This document shows positions 44,058 to 56,586 of a stretch of 64,000 nt of DNA, piece by piece. The notes beneath the pieces are model-generated. The model ran no database searches and was not told the DNA's origin. It saw only the letters and a program-made list of their open reading frames with translations. A program made the translations under genes and the position numbers. The first letter of the stretch is position 1, and the number at the start of each line of letters is the position of its first letter. Source of the DNA: Humulus lupulus (Eukaryota > Streptophyta > Magnoliopsida > Rosales > Cannabaceae); contig NC_084796.1 in NCBI RefSeq assembly GCF_963169125.1, positions 84,527,888 through 84,591,887 on the forward strand, written 5' to 3'.

Positions 44058-47000
44058 ACTCCCCCGTCCTTACTATAATTTCGTCCTCGAAATTTACTTG
44101 AATACATTAAACAGAAAACCTCATACCTCTGACTATAATTCCAAAGGCCCAACGCCTTATTCTTAATCTTGATAACACTCAAACGTGAGCAGCAATCTTG
44201 TTCCACAAGATCTTGCCTAATAACTATACTTCCATTAACCTCTACTTGTATCAAAACCCTGCTGAAACTCCAGAGTCTGTTTAGCTCACAATGATCACTT
44301 CATTAACTTACTCTCAATGCCAAAAATATTTATGAGTCATCACCCTTACCAGGGTGAGATCGGCTTATAGGCCCTCGGCCCAATCCTTGTTTCAACCTTA
44401 GAATTTCTGTCGAATCGGGAGTTAGAACTTCCCTTTCTTTTCTTGAATAACATACTTTTCCTTGTCTGCACTTATTTGGAGAGATACAAATCTCTCATCC
44501 TGGAACTTTGTATTTCAAAGTTAACAATTTTCAAGTTCTTATGTCATTTAAGACAAGCAGACACTCCTTCCTTAAGAGTTCCAACAACCTCTTTAGTTCC
44601 CCCGGAACTAATACCAAACCACAGTATCCATTATCTTTCACTTCCTTACGTTGCGTAGTACTCCTTGCTTTTCGTCTTATTAAGCCCTGAGCCGTGTCAC
44701 CCTTGTTGTACTCTAGCATTCATCACTGTGACTATCTCTTCAAGGATTACACTGTCCTTAGTGTCTCGAGTGTTCACTCACTTAACGTTTAATCCCTTAA
44801 CATAACTGTTAAGCCCTCAGACTGCTATCCTATCTGCAACCAATCAGAAATTTCAGATTCCCACTCGGTTCTCTTTGTTCTCTGACCCCTTTCCAAAACT
44901 TGGAAAACTAATGGATCTCAACTTAGCATTAGCAATGCTCTACCCCATTACTAATTTATACAAACCAAATTATGCTAACTCATTCAGCTGAGTTACAACT
45001 TTTTCCCCTGTTCAATCCCTCCGGTACAATATACCCTAGGGAGTGAACGATGTCCATTTAGAATTACCATCTCCATGCCAAACTTCCATTGGATCATTCA
45101 TCTGATCCTGGTACCCTAACTCATAATACCTTGACAGGGTTCTTCCCTGTTTCCTCCTAACCATCACTTTCGATTTCATTGTCCAAAGGAACACATACCT
45201 GCTCATTACCACACACTAAGGCTATGACAGTCTCAATCATTACCTTGTCAAGTCTATTATAACCCATGACGTTCTTTTTAGCTGACACACACTTTTTTCC
45301 CAAATAAAAGATTTCCCCCTACAACCAAATCTTTCCCTTGCACAGCCGAGGATTTCCAACAACAACCATCTATCCATTATATTTCACTGAATCTTGGTCA
45401 TAACGTTATCTTTCTTACAAATGTCCAAATGCTCATTATCTTACTCTATTCATACCCTGCCTACCTACCATTTCCGGTATATCGACCATGTTCCATTTTA
45501 CCTACCACGAGACGTGATCCATCCTCACATCAGCCTGAGTCTGGGCGTGCCCAACCTGTAATGCACCCTCACAGTATCATATCCTCATCATAGGTTAGGT
45601 CCTTTATGCTATCCCTATATACTCAACCATAACACACATATTCCTGCTTCACCAAGTGCTAATCAATTCTTACCCTGTCTTCTGAATTTTTGATCTGACA
45701 CTATCCATTCGATCTAATCTTCAAGTTATATTGTTCCTCTAACTTTTGATGTAGCTACCTGCGAAGTGACCTATGTGGTAGATGACGCGCTTACCAGTCC
45801 TGTTGTGTTTCTTGTCCTTCAGACGTTCTTCAGTAGCTTCTTTGTGACTTCAAACCAAATCTCTTCATACCTGACCCCTCTTCCTCCTGTAGCACTATTC
45901 TGAATACCCCTAGCGAGACCAAACTGACACTTCATAGAACCTTACCTTTGACCCTGCTTCCTTAGTGCTAACGTCTTTAGCGTAATAGCCGCTCGCTTCT
46001 CACTTTGACTGGAGAGTAATCTGACATACCGCCCATAAACCTGAAGGAGACTTGTCCGTACCACTCTTATACTTCCTGCTTGAAGAACTTACCTGTGTGA
46101 CTGAAGCTTGAACCAGTTAAGAACCTTTGTTACCAATTACTCACATTCTACTCGGTACAAATGGTAATTCCTTAAATGTCTCTCTCCTTGATCTCCAGCT
46201 GGTAATAACCAGATCGTAGATCAATTCCCAGAAATATTGTCCTATTTAATAACTGAGTGTGTAAAACTCTTCATCCTTAACATACAATACCAAAAATTCC
46301 CACAATATGATGCTCTGTCTAATCCAAGACCAGATTTCTTCAACTTCTTTAGTAATTCTTTCTATCAACAAGTACCGTCTGCCACATTGTTCCTGATATC
46401 AAACCTACCTGTAGTCTAACCTTGAGCACACCCAATCTTTCCTTGTATACCCATCTGAATTTCCTACTGATCATCCTAGTTCCCATTCAGTCCAACTAAA
46501 GTACTCCAGATGTTATCCCCTACAATCCACTGTTGTCTCTTAACAAATTAACTCTCATTCTAACTCATCGAGGCTTCCATATTTCAAGCTATATTGCTAT
46601 CACCACAAACCTCTCTGTTACTTGTGTCCCAATTTCTCTTCTGGAAATGTCTAATACCTTCTCAATAAACACTAACACCTTCAGCCCGTGCAGTACCCTT
46701 GAGGCATATTCTCAACATCGAACTCCCCTAGCTCGCTATATAACCAAATACATAAACTATTCCATCAACTGATCATCTTCGAGGAACTAGTCTCAGACTT
46801 CTTCTATAGCAAAACATCCTAGTCTTCTGTTTCCCGAACCATGGGAAATCCATCCTAACATATCTATCATTCATATAGAAATCATACCCCCACCTGTTAT
46901 CCTTCCAGGTGACGTCCTCTGCCTTAGGTGCATACCAAACAATCTCACTGATTCTTGTCACCATCCTAACAACTACCTTTACAATCAAACCCCCTTCTTA

Positions 47001-48363
47001 TCAGAGATTAAGTGCCATAGCACTGCTTGGGGTGCTTCTACCTCGGTTGTCAAAAGTGGGTCCTTACTGAATTCCACCAATGGAAGTATTGTCTTTTGCA
47101 TCTCCTGCCCTACGAAATTCATGCTCTAACCTCACTTCCCTAAATCACAGCTAACACGACCCTCATTGCCGCCTAAACACAGACGAAGATCTCATACATT
47201 GAAGCAACCCTAATACTCCGACTCATACAGGAGTTTGACCTTTAACCAAGCCGTAATTTCCAACTACCTCCACCCGTACCAACCTTCCAAAATGAGTTAC
47301 CCAACTCACAAAACTCATTGATATATACTATTGTTACCTTATCATTCCAAATTAAGCTTATAAGCCTATTAGTCTTCAGAGCTCAGACTATGCTTTTATA
47401 GCCTCTTTTATCAAATCACCATCTTAGTTCTTTCCAACTCATTATAGCCTCATTTATGACCTCTCATCTTCATATCTCCAAGGAAGCTTTGCCCATCCAC
47501 TAACCAATTCTTGAACAAACCCGAATTTTCCCCCTCAAACCAAAGGTCAATGCCCTCTTTGGACTTCCATTTAATACTTTTTATATGCCTGTATCCTTAT
47601 ATTAAACTAACCCTGGTAATCCTTTTATCAAACTATGCAAAGCAGTTCTTTCCATGAAGAGTCTGCCATTCACCCCTCTAGTCTCTACTATAGGACCCCA
47701 CAACTTATTCACATACTAGCAAACATCTGCTGCAACTTTCAAGGACAAATGGAGGCTTCCAACCCCAACTATCATCTGCAGCCCCCCTTTGTACACAATG
47801 CAAAGCCCACTCACCCATTTTGGCGCAAACAATTTGAATTCCATTTGCCACTGCTAACTAAATCCTTAGCCCTGAGGTTCACACTCCAAACCAAACCACA
47901 TCCAGGTCCAAATAACCACAATACTCATACACACATAAAGTATAATAAACATTAATTCACAATTCTACGCATTTAGCTACCCAATTTAAGACTACCATGT
48001 TTATTCACACTCTATCATGCTTCCTACAAGCCAATAAATAGGCATAAAATATAAATTCAACTTAGGCAGTCACCCACATACAATCGGTATGCAAACCATT
48101 ATTCAAAGATTCATTCACATGCAATAGCAATGCTAATCAGCACGCCTCAATCTCATCATACAATAATCAAGGGCCAGGCCCTATCAGTTCTCATGCTCCC
48201 TATGGTCATACAACATAATACATTCATATTTGAATAAAAACTTAAGCATATAATCTCACATATTCAATTACAGAACCTTGAGTCGAGCTTGTGTTTAGCG
48301 GCGAGTGTACATGTCCAGCCTATCTCCAAGAACCCTTAAACCTAGGACACTCTGATACCAAGT
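44058..48363 (-). other. Internal region of the nested element, no gag-pol seen
   Basis: The right end (48349-48360) is a primer-binding site (TGGTATCAGA on the minus strand) for initiator tRNA-Met. The left end is the polypurine tract GGACGGGGGAGT (minus strand). The only pol-like trace is FRGRN at the extreme left, the same C-terminal residues that end the integrase at 541-1425. Elsewhere I see no gag, protease, RT or integrase motif on either strand, and the short ORFs have no recognisable content. The plus strand is rich in C and T. Confidence 0.65.
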
Positions 48364-50759
48364 TGTAACGCCCTGGATAACCAAGACCATTACACTGTGT
48401 GTTTAAAATAGTGCAAGACTTGCTAATCAAGTCATTTGATTAAAAATGTGTATCTAACATTACAAACAGGTTAGGTTTAAAATATTTTGGTTATAAATGA
48501 ATACTTTTAATTGAAAATACATGTTTGGGACATAGGATCCCAAATTAAGGTTTAAATAACATAATTACAGAATTTCCAAAGCTTATAAATAACCAAGTCA
48601 CTCTAATGGCAAAATACACGTTTTAGGTTCTCGTTCATGTACAAATCCTCGACCGTGGGACCCGAGCAGCTGACAATGTACACCTCGCCCCCAGAGCTCT
48701 CCAACCCATGGTCAACTTTCCTTACCCTTGCCCTTACCTGCACCACGTAGCACCCGTGAGCCAAGGCCCAACAAGAAAACATAACATTTAAGACACAATC
48801 ACTAATAATACTCAATTATTTCACAAGACATAACCAGGTACTCAACAGAACACAACATTCATCCATTCAACAATAATAATCAACAAGCTAACAATCTGCC
48901 ATTCAACTAACCAGCATATCATAATAATCATAATAATTACAATCAAATCATATGATAATCAAGGCCGACAACTTAGGTCGCACCCTCTGTTTATCGCACT
49001 AACTCCGGCCCACTTAAACATAGCTCAGTGCATAATAAGCTAACCTCAGCTACTAGTGGTTGAGCCACGCCCTGTGCGCATGTGTAGAAGTCCGATGCTC
49101 TTAGGCCGCTCGTTTACTATTTACATGGTGTGATACCATCCATTTACATTATACATGGCATAATACCATTCTTTCAAAGCATACAAGATAGGGAACCCTT
49201 AGTCCCATTATATATCCACAACTGGGTGCAGTTTTCTTACCTTTAGTTCAAAGTGCTTTAATTAGGAAAGACAACCCCCGAGCACGTTCCTACTCCGAGC
49301 CCAAGTGTACACCTAGTCACAACCATGATAAAGGATTCAATCAATAAATGCATAAGGGATTCCGGATAGAATTCTAGCCTCCTGGACATCGAATTCCACC
49401 AAACACGGTAGTGGGATCGATCCCGAGCACCAAAGGTTAGGTTCCCACGCTTAAAACTCCAAATGGCCACAAATGCCCTTAAGGGCCGCGGCCCCTGAGA
49501 CCTGCGCCGCGGCCCGCCCCCTAAAATAGAGGCTAGGCCTCTCTGACCACAGACACGCCCTACTGCCCTACCCCTGTGGCACCGTAGCGCTCCCTCATCT
49601 CAGAGCCCTCCTGGCTCTTCCTTGCTCCGAAGGGCCGCGACACTCTAGAACAGAGCCGTGGCCCAGCCCCGCGAACCCAGAAAAACTACCATTTTTAATA
49701 TTCAAACCTCACCCAAATCCACCCTAGACCATCCCAATAAGATAACTCAACAATCCCAACATTCTAACATGTTTCCAGCAGCAAAACCCAGCAAAAATCT
49801 AGTCTAAAAACTCATTAAAATCCCATTTAAATTTATGAAACTCACTAGCCCAAGAACATAAGAAAACCAGTCATAAATGCTCAGAATTCAAACACTAAAA
49901 TGAGAATTGGAGTTTACCTTCTCTTTTGAATCAATTCTCTAAAGGATTCCTGAGCTGACTTCCAAGTTTCAGCTTCAATCCAACCCTTCAATATCAAAAT
50001 CCATAAACACCTCAAAACCCAGTCAAAACACAGAATTTATCACTTTGCACAAAGCTTATATCTTACCTCAGTTCTTGATTGAATTCCTTAGCTAAACACA
50101 GAACTAATCCTTCAAGACTCCAGCCCCAATCCACTGAATTCCCAGCCACAAATCCTTTGATTTCACTGAGTTCCTTGAGAGAGAAGAAGAGAGGGAGAGA
50201 AGAGTTGATTTAGCCTTTTGTTCCACTGCTTTCTAAATTTTACTTAGGCTATCCTTAGGTACTTAAGTCAATCCCAAGACTCGAGGTACCGAAAACGTCC
50301 CAGAGGGAAAAATGGTAAAATTCCCCAATATTCCCGCCTAGACTTCCTAACCTCAAATATTTCTCCAATTATTTATTTCCTTAACCCAGTAGCCCAAATA
50401 ATCATCTAATACCCGAAACACCCCTTGACTTGCCCCAAATCAAGTACTGGGTCCTATTGTGACTTTCTCGCTACTTGCTCCCTAGGATCGCCTCATGCCG
50501 AAAGCTGGAAACACATATATCCACATAATAATGTGGTCTTAACAGTTTATCAAAAAATCACATTTATGCCCTAACGGGCCAAAATTACAATTATGCCCTA
50601 ACAACCAAACAGGGCCCGCATGCTTATCCAATACTCATAAACATGCATTTCACATAATCATGCATAACACACTCCATTAGCTCACATAACTTCCAATTAT
50701 GCCCTCCCAGCACACTAATCAAGGCCCTTAAACCTTATTAGTAATTTTGGGTCGTTACA
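48364..50759 (-). mobile_element. 5' LTR of the nested element
   Basis: 2396 bp, TGTAACGCCCTGG to GGGTCGTTACA on the plus strand. It contains AGGATCCC at 48534, the GC-rich CCGCGG block at 49480-49690, the ATTCCACCA foldback remnant near 49391, and a GA-rich tract at 50180-50205. It abuts base 30 of the Athila-B 5' LTR. Confidence 0.9.
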
Positions 50760-52184
50760 GCAGTAGTAATCAGGCTATGTCGTATCCAAAGAGAGGTAAA
50801 ATACAAGTAAAAAGAAAGATTAGTAAATCAAAAATAATAAACTTTGAAATAATGTAACTTTGAAAAAGAATATAAAAATTAAATAAACAAAATCGAGGAA
50901 TTATAATCAGAAAGAAAATATGGAAGGCATAAGTTTCATTCATGCAAACATATATATATTTTAATAAAATTGATTCATTCTACTCAACTATAATTCTACA
51001 CCATTAATTATAGTTGGAAAATATATATAATAAAGCTCACCTTAAAAGATGTTGTTTAATTAAATTATACTAACTTCTAATTTTAAAAACCTATCATATT
51101 ATATACCTTAGAGTGACAAAATATCAATGGCAGAATGCAGTAAAAAGCATATAATATAACAAATATCCTAAATTAAATTAAGAGCCTAAATTACATAAGA
51201 AGAGCATGACTAGACTTATGTAAAAGACACTAATAAATTTAGAATAAAAATTAGAAGAAAATAAATTTAATTGTAACAAAGATATAGAATTGAAGAACAA
51301 AATAAAGAATCAATATATTAAAAATATAATGTGAAATATGAACTTCACTATAGCCTTTCCACAAGAGAATTTAGCCTCAACTAGGCATTGTTTTCATTCA
51401 AAGAAATGTAAAAGAAAATTAGGAAAATTAAGAAATAAGTTTTTTTCTCTCCAACAATACTCTCTACTCTTCCTTCCACAATCTGATATTTTTTCCTACA
51501 TTTGGTTCTCTATTTATAGTGGAAATAGGACCCAAAATATCGTGTACAAAAGAGTGGGAAAATGGCTACAAAAACGAATGGAAGTGGAGCAAATGGTGTT
51601 TGGTCGTGGGGGACAAGGAGGCCACATGGCAGAAGCTGATTGGCTCGGCAGCTGGTGCGGCAGGAGCATGGAGGACAGCCGCCAGGAGGTGGGACGCGTG
51701 GCGTCTCTTGGTTGGCTCATCAGGTGCGACAGGCTGACAAGTGGCAGTGCGTCAGGCGACAGGTGGTGGCAACGTGTCAGGCGGCTCGGCTTTGTCAGCT
51801 GGGAGGCTGGGAGGGGACACGTGTCAAGCAGTTGGTGGAGTTGGTACAGGCGTCTCGGCTAGTAGAGACTTGGCTGGACAAATGGCCTGTTGCCACGTGG
51901 CAGCATGTGCACTTGCTGAAAGATTGGACTGGGCTCGGTTTTGGGCCTAAGTCACCTTCAAAAATACCACTTGATCATCATTTTTTCAATTATATTTCTT
52001 TCTTTCTTCTTTTATTTTCTTTGTGTCAAAATACATTTTATTTCCTGAAAATTAAACACAACTTAAATTAAAATTAATATTTTCTAATATAAATATATGA
52101 CAATAAATCCATGAAAATATTAATTAAAAATTAATTATTTTTAAACTTTACGACTAATAAAATGATACTTTTGAACACTAACCA
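50760..52184 (-). mobile_element. Athila-B 5' LTR
   Basis: Aligns with 34895-36356 and lacks the first 29 bp. It has a TATA box at 51511-51518 (minus) and G-boxes at 51818-51823 and 51894-51899. The outer edge reads CTAACCA, slightly decayed from CTAATCACA, followed by the ACACC duplication. Confidence 0.9.
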
Positions 52185-52189
52185 ACACC
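52185..52189. repeat. Target-site duplication of Athila-B, right copy
   Basis: ACACC, matching 34861-34865. Confidence 0.88.
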
Positions 52190-53508
52190 CTATACAACAA
52201 GATCTACAAGAATCACCACAAAAAATAAAGGACTCAACCATAGATTCTTCCTTTCGAAACCCTAGCTTGGAGATGTGTTCCTTAGCTTTTCAAAACCTTC
52301 CTTTGGTGCTCTAAACTCTCAAAACCAAGCCCCAAGTCCCACATGAAGATTTTAAGAAAAGGATTAGGGTATAAAGAAACTTAGATGAGGGACAAGAACA
52401 TGCAAGCTCACAAAAACCTCTTACCTTGCTTTATTTGATCTCAATGGTGCTCAACATGGAGATCAAACTAGTAGGGCTTCTCTTGAACCCTAGAACATAA
52501 GAACAAGGCCATGCGTAGCTTTTAGATCACATGCATGCACAAGGAACCCCAGGGTTTTGGGTTTGAATAAGAAGGAGAAGAATGAATCACAAGAGAGAAT
52601 TTCACTTACCTTGAACTCGGTTTGCTTAGGGTTGAAGACTACCTTCAATAGATTGTCTACTTGAGAGAGAAAGAGAGAGGAACCAAATGAGAGGGACTGA
52701 GAGAGCCTCTGATTTTTTTTTTCAGTGTCATAGGTAAGGGGAAGAGAGTGCCTCAGTTTTGGGGGAAAATGGTAGGGAAAATTGTTTCGAAAAAAAAAAA
52801 TAACACAACAATTACACCCTTAGCTTGTGAATGGGTAAGACTCTTCCTATTCTCTTTAGGGTATGTGTCCTAGCTCTTAAGAGCCCTAGGACCTAGCCTT
52901 CCTACCCACTCCTCTCTCCCTCTACCCTTGAAAATTATTTTTATGCCCTTGCCTATTTTACCTTACATTTAAGGGATCCAAGGGCCCTTTGGGAATTTTG
53001 TGCTCTAAATTTTCTTTAACTTTTAACATATAGTTTTTAAATGTCTCCAAGCTTAATTATTTATATTAAATGTGACCCAAAAATAAATTTGTCACATATC
53101 ACATAATTTTGGTAATTTTATCAAATTGACCAAAATGCCCTTAGAGGCCGAAGTAAGAAATTCTCATTCTTAAGCCCGGTTGATTGGAATTCAAACCTCA
53201 ATTAATTTTTCTTAAACTTAATGGCTCGACTATAAAGTCTTCGTTTCTAGACATAATTAATATTTTTATGCCATAGAATTTCCTATTTTATTTAATCCGA
53301 GATTTTTCTCCCATTAGTGTTTATTCCTTGGTCTGAGACCAATCATTCTTTGCAAAAAGCTAGATCCATTAACGGATCATTACAACTGCTATAAAATTCA
53401 GTAATCATCGCAAATTAATATAATATATTTTATCAAAATAATATTTCACATAATTCTTCACTGGCTCCAACCGGCTACTAACGGGTGTTCAAAACACGAG
53501 ATGTTACA
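52190..53508 (-). mobile_element. 4.1-kb solo LTR, right part (minus strand)
   Basis: Continues the LTR interrupted at 34865 and ends in GAGATGTTACA, so the LTR starts TGTAACATCTCG on the minus strand. No ORF. It contains GA-rich and CT-rich tracts at 52660-52700 and 52900-52925. Confidence 0.68.
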
Positions 53509-53611
53509 TGTCGGCTAGGTGAGTGGAAAAGGAGAGATTTCTTTTCCCATTTAGATTTTAAAATTCAATAAATTAATTAGACCATTTTTGCAAAATTGGG
53601 TATGTAAATGG
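53509..53611. other. Flank of the solo LTR
   Basis: Right flank starting TGTCG, the decayed partner of GGTCG at 32043. Nothing recognised. Confidence 0.4.
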
Positions 53612-56466
53612 TGTTGGAAATAGTGCCCCTGAAGAAATTGTAGTTAACAAATGTTTTAAATGAAAAAAATAATTGAATTGAATTATTATATATATAGACT
53701 ATGTCCAATATTAGGTTGATAATATTAAGTAAATATCATAAATTCCAAAGTTTATCTATGTGGTCATAATCTCATAATGGTATGAGAGGATCTAGATTAA
53801 GATAATAAATTTGAAACAGTTTGCAATAAAATAAAGTTATGGAATCTTTAGATTAATTACTGCGAGTACGGTTCGCTAGTGACCAAGATCCGGGACACTA
53901 GTGTAGTAAGACACTTTAGTGAATGTACTTTATATATAGTGATATATAGAACTATATTAGATATCATTTGTTAATATGTGTTTAAACACTGTTTCGTAGT
54001 ATTAATCAAACACATCAAACGATGATCATATACACAATGATCTTAATCTTGAGGTTATTATGAACTCCTATATATGTCATCTGATCCTTTGATTCATGTG
54101 TTAAGATTTTTCTGAATGATCAGACAAAGAACAATTATTTTGGGGACTCAATGATATATATGGCTGGGGACATAGTTTAACAGATATGAAATCTATACCA
54201 TCTTATAAATTGAATAATGGTTCCCTATTGGGTTGACTTTTGGAACAGAAAAAGTTATGAGCTCTCACGTCACAAACTTGTTGTGACATAACCTTCACTA
54301 GTAAAGCCAATGGTACACAAGAAACAAGATATAATTAAAAGGGTCAAAAGGTAAATTTATTCCCTTTTAATTATGAACCATTAATAGAGGATTAAAGTTG
54401 TATGTAATGATTATCTCAATGGACACTTTAATCTTTAGTAAAGTACTCTGTAAATATATGTCTATAATTATCTAGAGTTCAATCTCATATTTATAGTAGA
54501 GTAATCATGAGATTAATAAATATAATTATTTAATCAAAGAGATTTGATTAATAATCTAATATTTATTGGAGCATGATATTATAGGTTCATAGGTCCCCAG
54601 GGTGGCTCTATCAACACCATATCAAGGTAAGAGTTGATACAAGGGTAAAACTAGAATTTGGAAATTTGAGAAGAATTTTATTCTTCGGGTCAAATATAAA
54701 ATTATATGATAATTGAAGTTGAATAATTAATTATTAAATTTTAAATAATATATTTATTTATTTTAATATAGAATTTCGAAATATATATAAATTAATTAAT
54801 TCATTTTTGAAATTAATTATTTTATTTGAGTGAGAGAAAATAAAATTGGTAAGTCAAAATAGTTTTGATTTATTGAATTTTAAAAAGATGATGATAATGA
54901 TGATCCTCAATTTGAATTTTGGATTTTGAATTTAAAATTTAAAATTTAAATTTTGAAATATGGTTGTGATCTTTTCATTAAAAAGATAATACCATATTTT
55001 GTGGAAGGATTGATTTTAATTAAATAAATAAATAAAAAAATACAATAATCCCTGAAAGAGAATACTGCTACATGCATGACACAGTCCAGGGACTGTGCCA
55101 TGCGTGTAAGAGAATACTAATACAGTATCAGTATTATTTTTATTTAATTAATTAATAATTTGAAAATAAATTTGTTCAAATTTGGTAAGTTAGATATTAG
55201 CTAAATCAATTCCTTTCATCATTATGATTGTATTATTATATTACTATTATTATTATGAATAATAAGCTAATATATAATCTATATATATTATGTGATAAGA
55301 AGAAAAAAGAGAGTGGTAATTTCAGAAAAAGTTTCAGAATTTTTTAGACAAGAGATTGTCATCTTCTTATTTTATTCTAACATTTCTCAAGCCATAATCC
55401 AAGTTCTTATGTGTTGAGATAAACTTGTGAATTCTAAATTATAATCCCTTGTTCTCTATGTGTTCACACACATCTTGAGGTGTATATAACACTCCAGAAT
55501 ATCGTGGTTTGAATACTCAAAGTGTTGGATAGGAAGATTGTCATATATACGAAAAGACTCAAGGATACTTGATAGACTTACAAAGGTAAATGTTTCTGTT
55601 CTTGAATATTTGTATACATGTGCATATATATATATAAGTATGTGTATAATTATATATATGTTGCATCATTAATGATATTGCATATTAATGTTTCCTGTCT
55701 GGATGTTTTCTTAAACATATAAACTATTTATATAAGAGATGGAAAATTTATGTTGTTTACAAATTGGGCCCACCATGCCTTTTCACTGTGCACTCCGAAA
55801 ATTTTTCATGAAGTCATTTAGTGAAAAAATTTAATAATCATAAAAGATTACAAAAGTGTTTGTATCTCTTAAATGCTACTTTAATGAAGCATGATTATTA
55901 TAATCACTATATTTTTCTAGTTAAATTGTACTAGAAATAATGACTACAAGTCAAGTAAGCAAGTTACTGATAATTAACAATGATAAAACTAAAGAATATC
56001 ATAAATTCTATAAAGCATTATTGTAGTGGGAGCGTTAGTTAGTAACTACTCCGTTACAAATATAAGGTTTAGTTGGTTGTGTATAACACAATCTAAGTAT
56101 ATTTCATTCACATACTAGTATGTAATGAAAGGTTTTAACATGAATCTAGAAATGGAATTTGGAATTCCTATCATATCTTGAATCTTGAACATCCAACTAA
56201 AGTTCATTGAACTTCAGTTTAGAACAGGACATTCAAGATGAAGACTTTTCAAAGTAAGGTTAATAGCCTAAGGCTATGAACAAAAAGAAGTATTTATTAC
56301 TCAACTAAATACCTTCTACTGTAACAAAGCTTAAATATTTTTACGTACTCTTATCCATTGCTTTGTGCATGGATTATGAGATTAATTTAAATAGGATGTC
56401 TAAGTAGTCTTTACTAACTGGCTGACATGACAAAACTGTTTGATGATCTCACCTAGAAAGATTCTG
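53612..56466 (+). mobile_element. Decayed Ty1/copia LTR and leader
   Basis: TGTTGGAAATAGTGCCCC at 53612 is a typical copia LTR start. The stretch to about 55718 has LTR character (AT-rich, with a GTGTTCACACACATCTTGAGG segment near 55460 as in copia R-U5). No clear LTR end or primer site was found. From about 55720 to 56466 I see no readable coding, only decayed sequence. Confidence 0.5.
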
Positions 56467-56586
56467 TTGTGATTCTTATTCTTAATATTGATAATGTTCT
56501 GATCATTGGGAATGATGTAGAAAAATTATCAATAGAAAAGAAATGGTTACCTGAACATTTCTAAATATTAGATTTGGAAAAGCCAA
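56467..56586 (+). pseudogene. Copia reverse transcriptase remnant
   Basis: The frame reads VVILILNIDNVLIIGNDVEKL then KKWLPEHF, a stop, and ILDLEKP. This matches the copia RT region normally written as YVDD(I/L)LLIGND followed by the K-WL-F-MKDLGE block, with the catalytic YVDD changed to NIDN. It shows the flanking sequence at 53612 belongs to a Ty1/copia element. Confidence 0.7.

Larger units (their letters stand above)
42440..50759 (-). mobile_element. Minus-strand Tekay-like element lacking readable gag-pol
   Basis: 3' LTR 42440-44057 (truncated), internal region 44058-48363, 5' LTR 48364-50759. It has a polypurine tract and a tRNA-iMet primer site but no recognisable gag-pol frame in 4.3 kb of internal sequence. 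It is nested in Athila-B. Its LTRs are related to LTR1 and LTR2. It resembles a non-autonomous large retrotransposon derivative (LARD), or a very decayed element. Confidence 0.82.
34866..52184 (-). mobile_element. Minus-strand Athila element (Athila-B), interrupted
   Basis: 3' LTR 34866-36356, internal region 36357-42439, then a nested minus-strand element (42440-50759), then the 5' LTR 50760-52184. Both outer edges are flanked by ACACC. The nested insertion and a deletion removed the start of gag, the leader, the primer site and the first 29 bp of the 5' LTR. The gag-pol frame is continuous (phase unchanged from 42440 to 37961), broken only by stops, unlike the frameshifted Athila-A. Confidence 0.9.

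Noticed and set aside
46773..46988. Minus-strand ORF of 71 codons in the gag-pol-less element
   Set aside because: Considered as a remnant of a real protein, but no motif or family is recognisable and the length is within chance for 4.3 kb.
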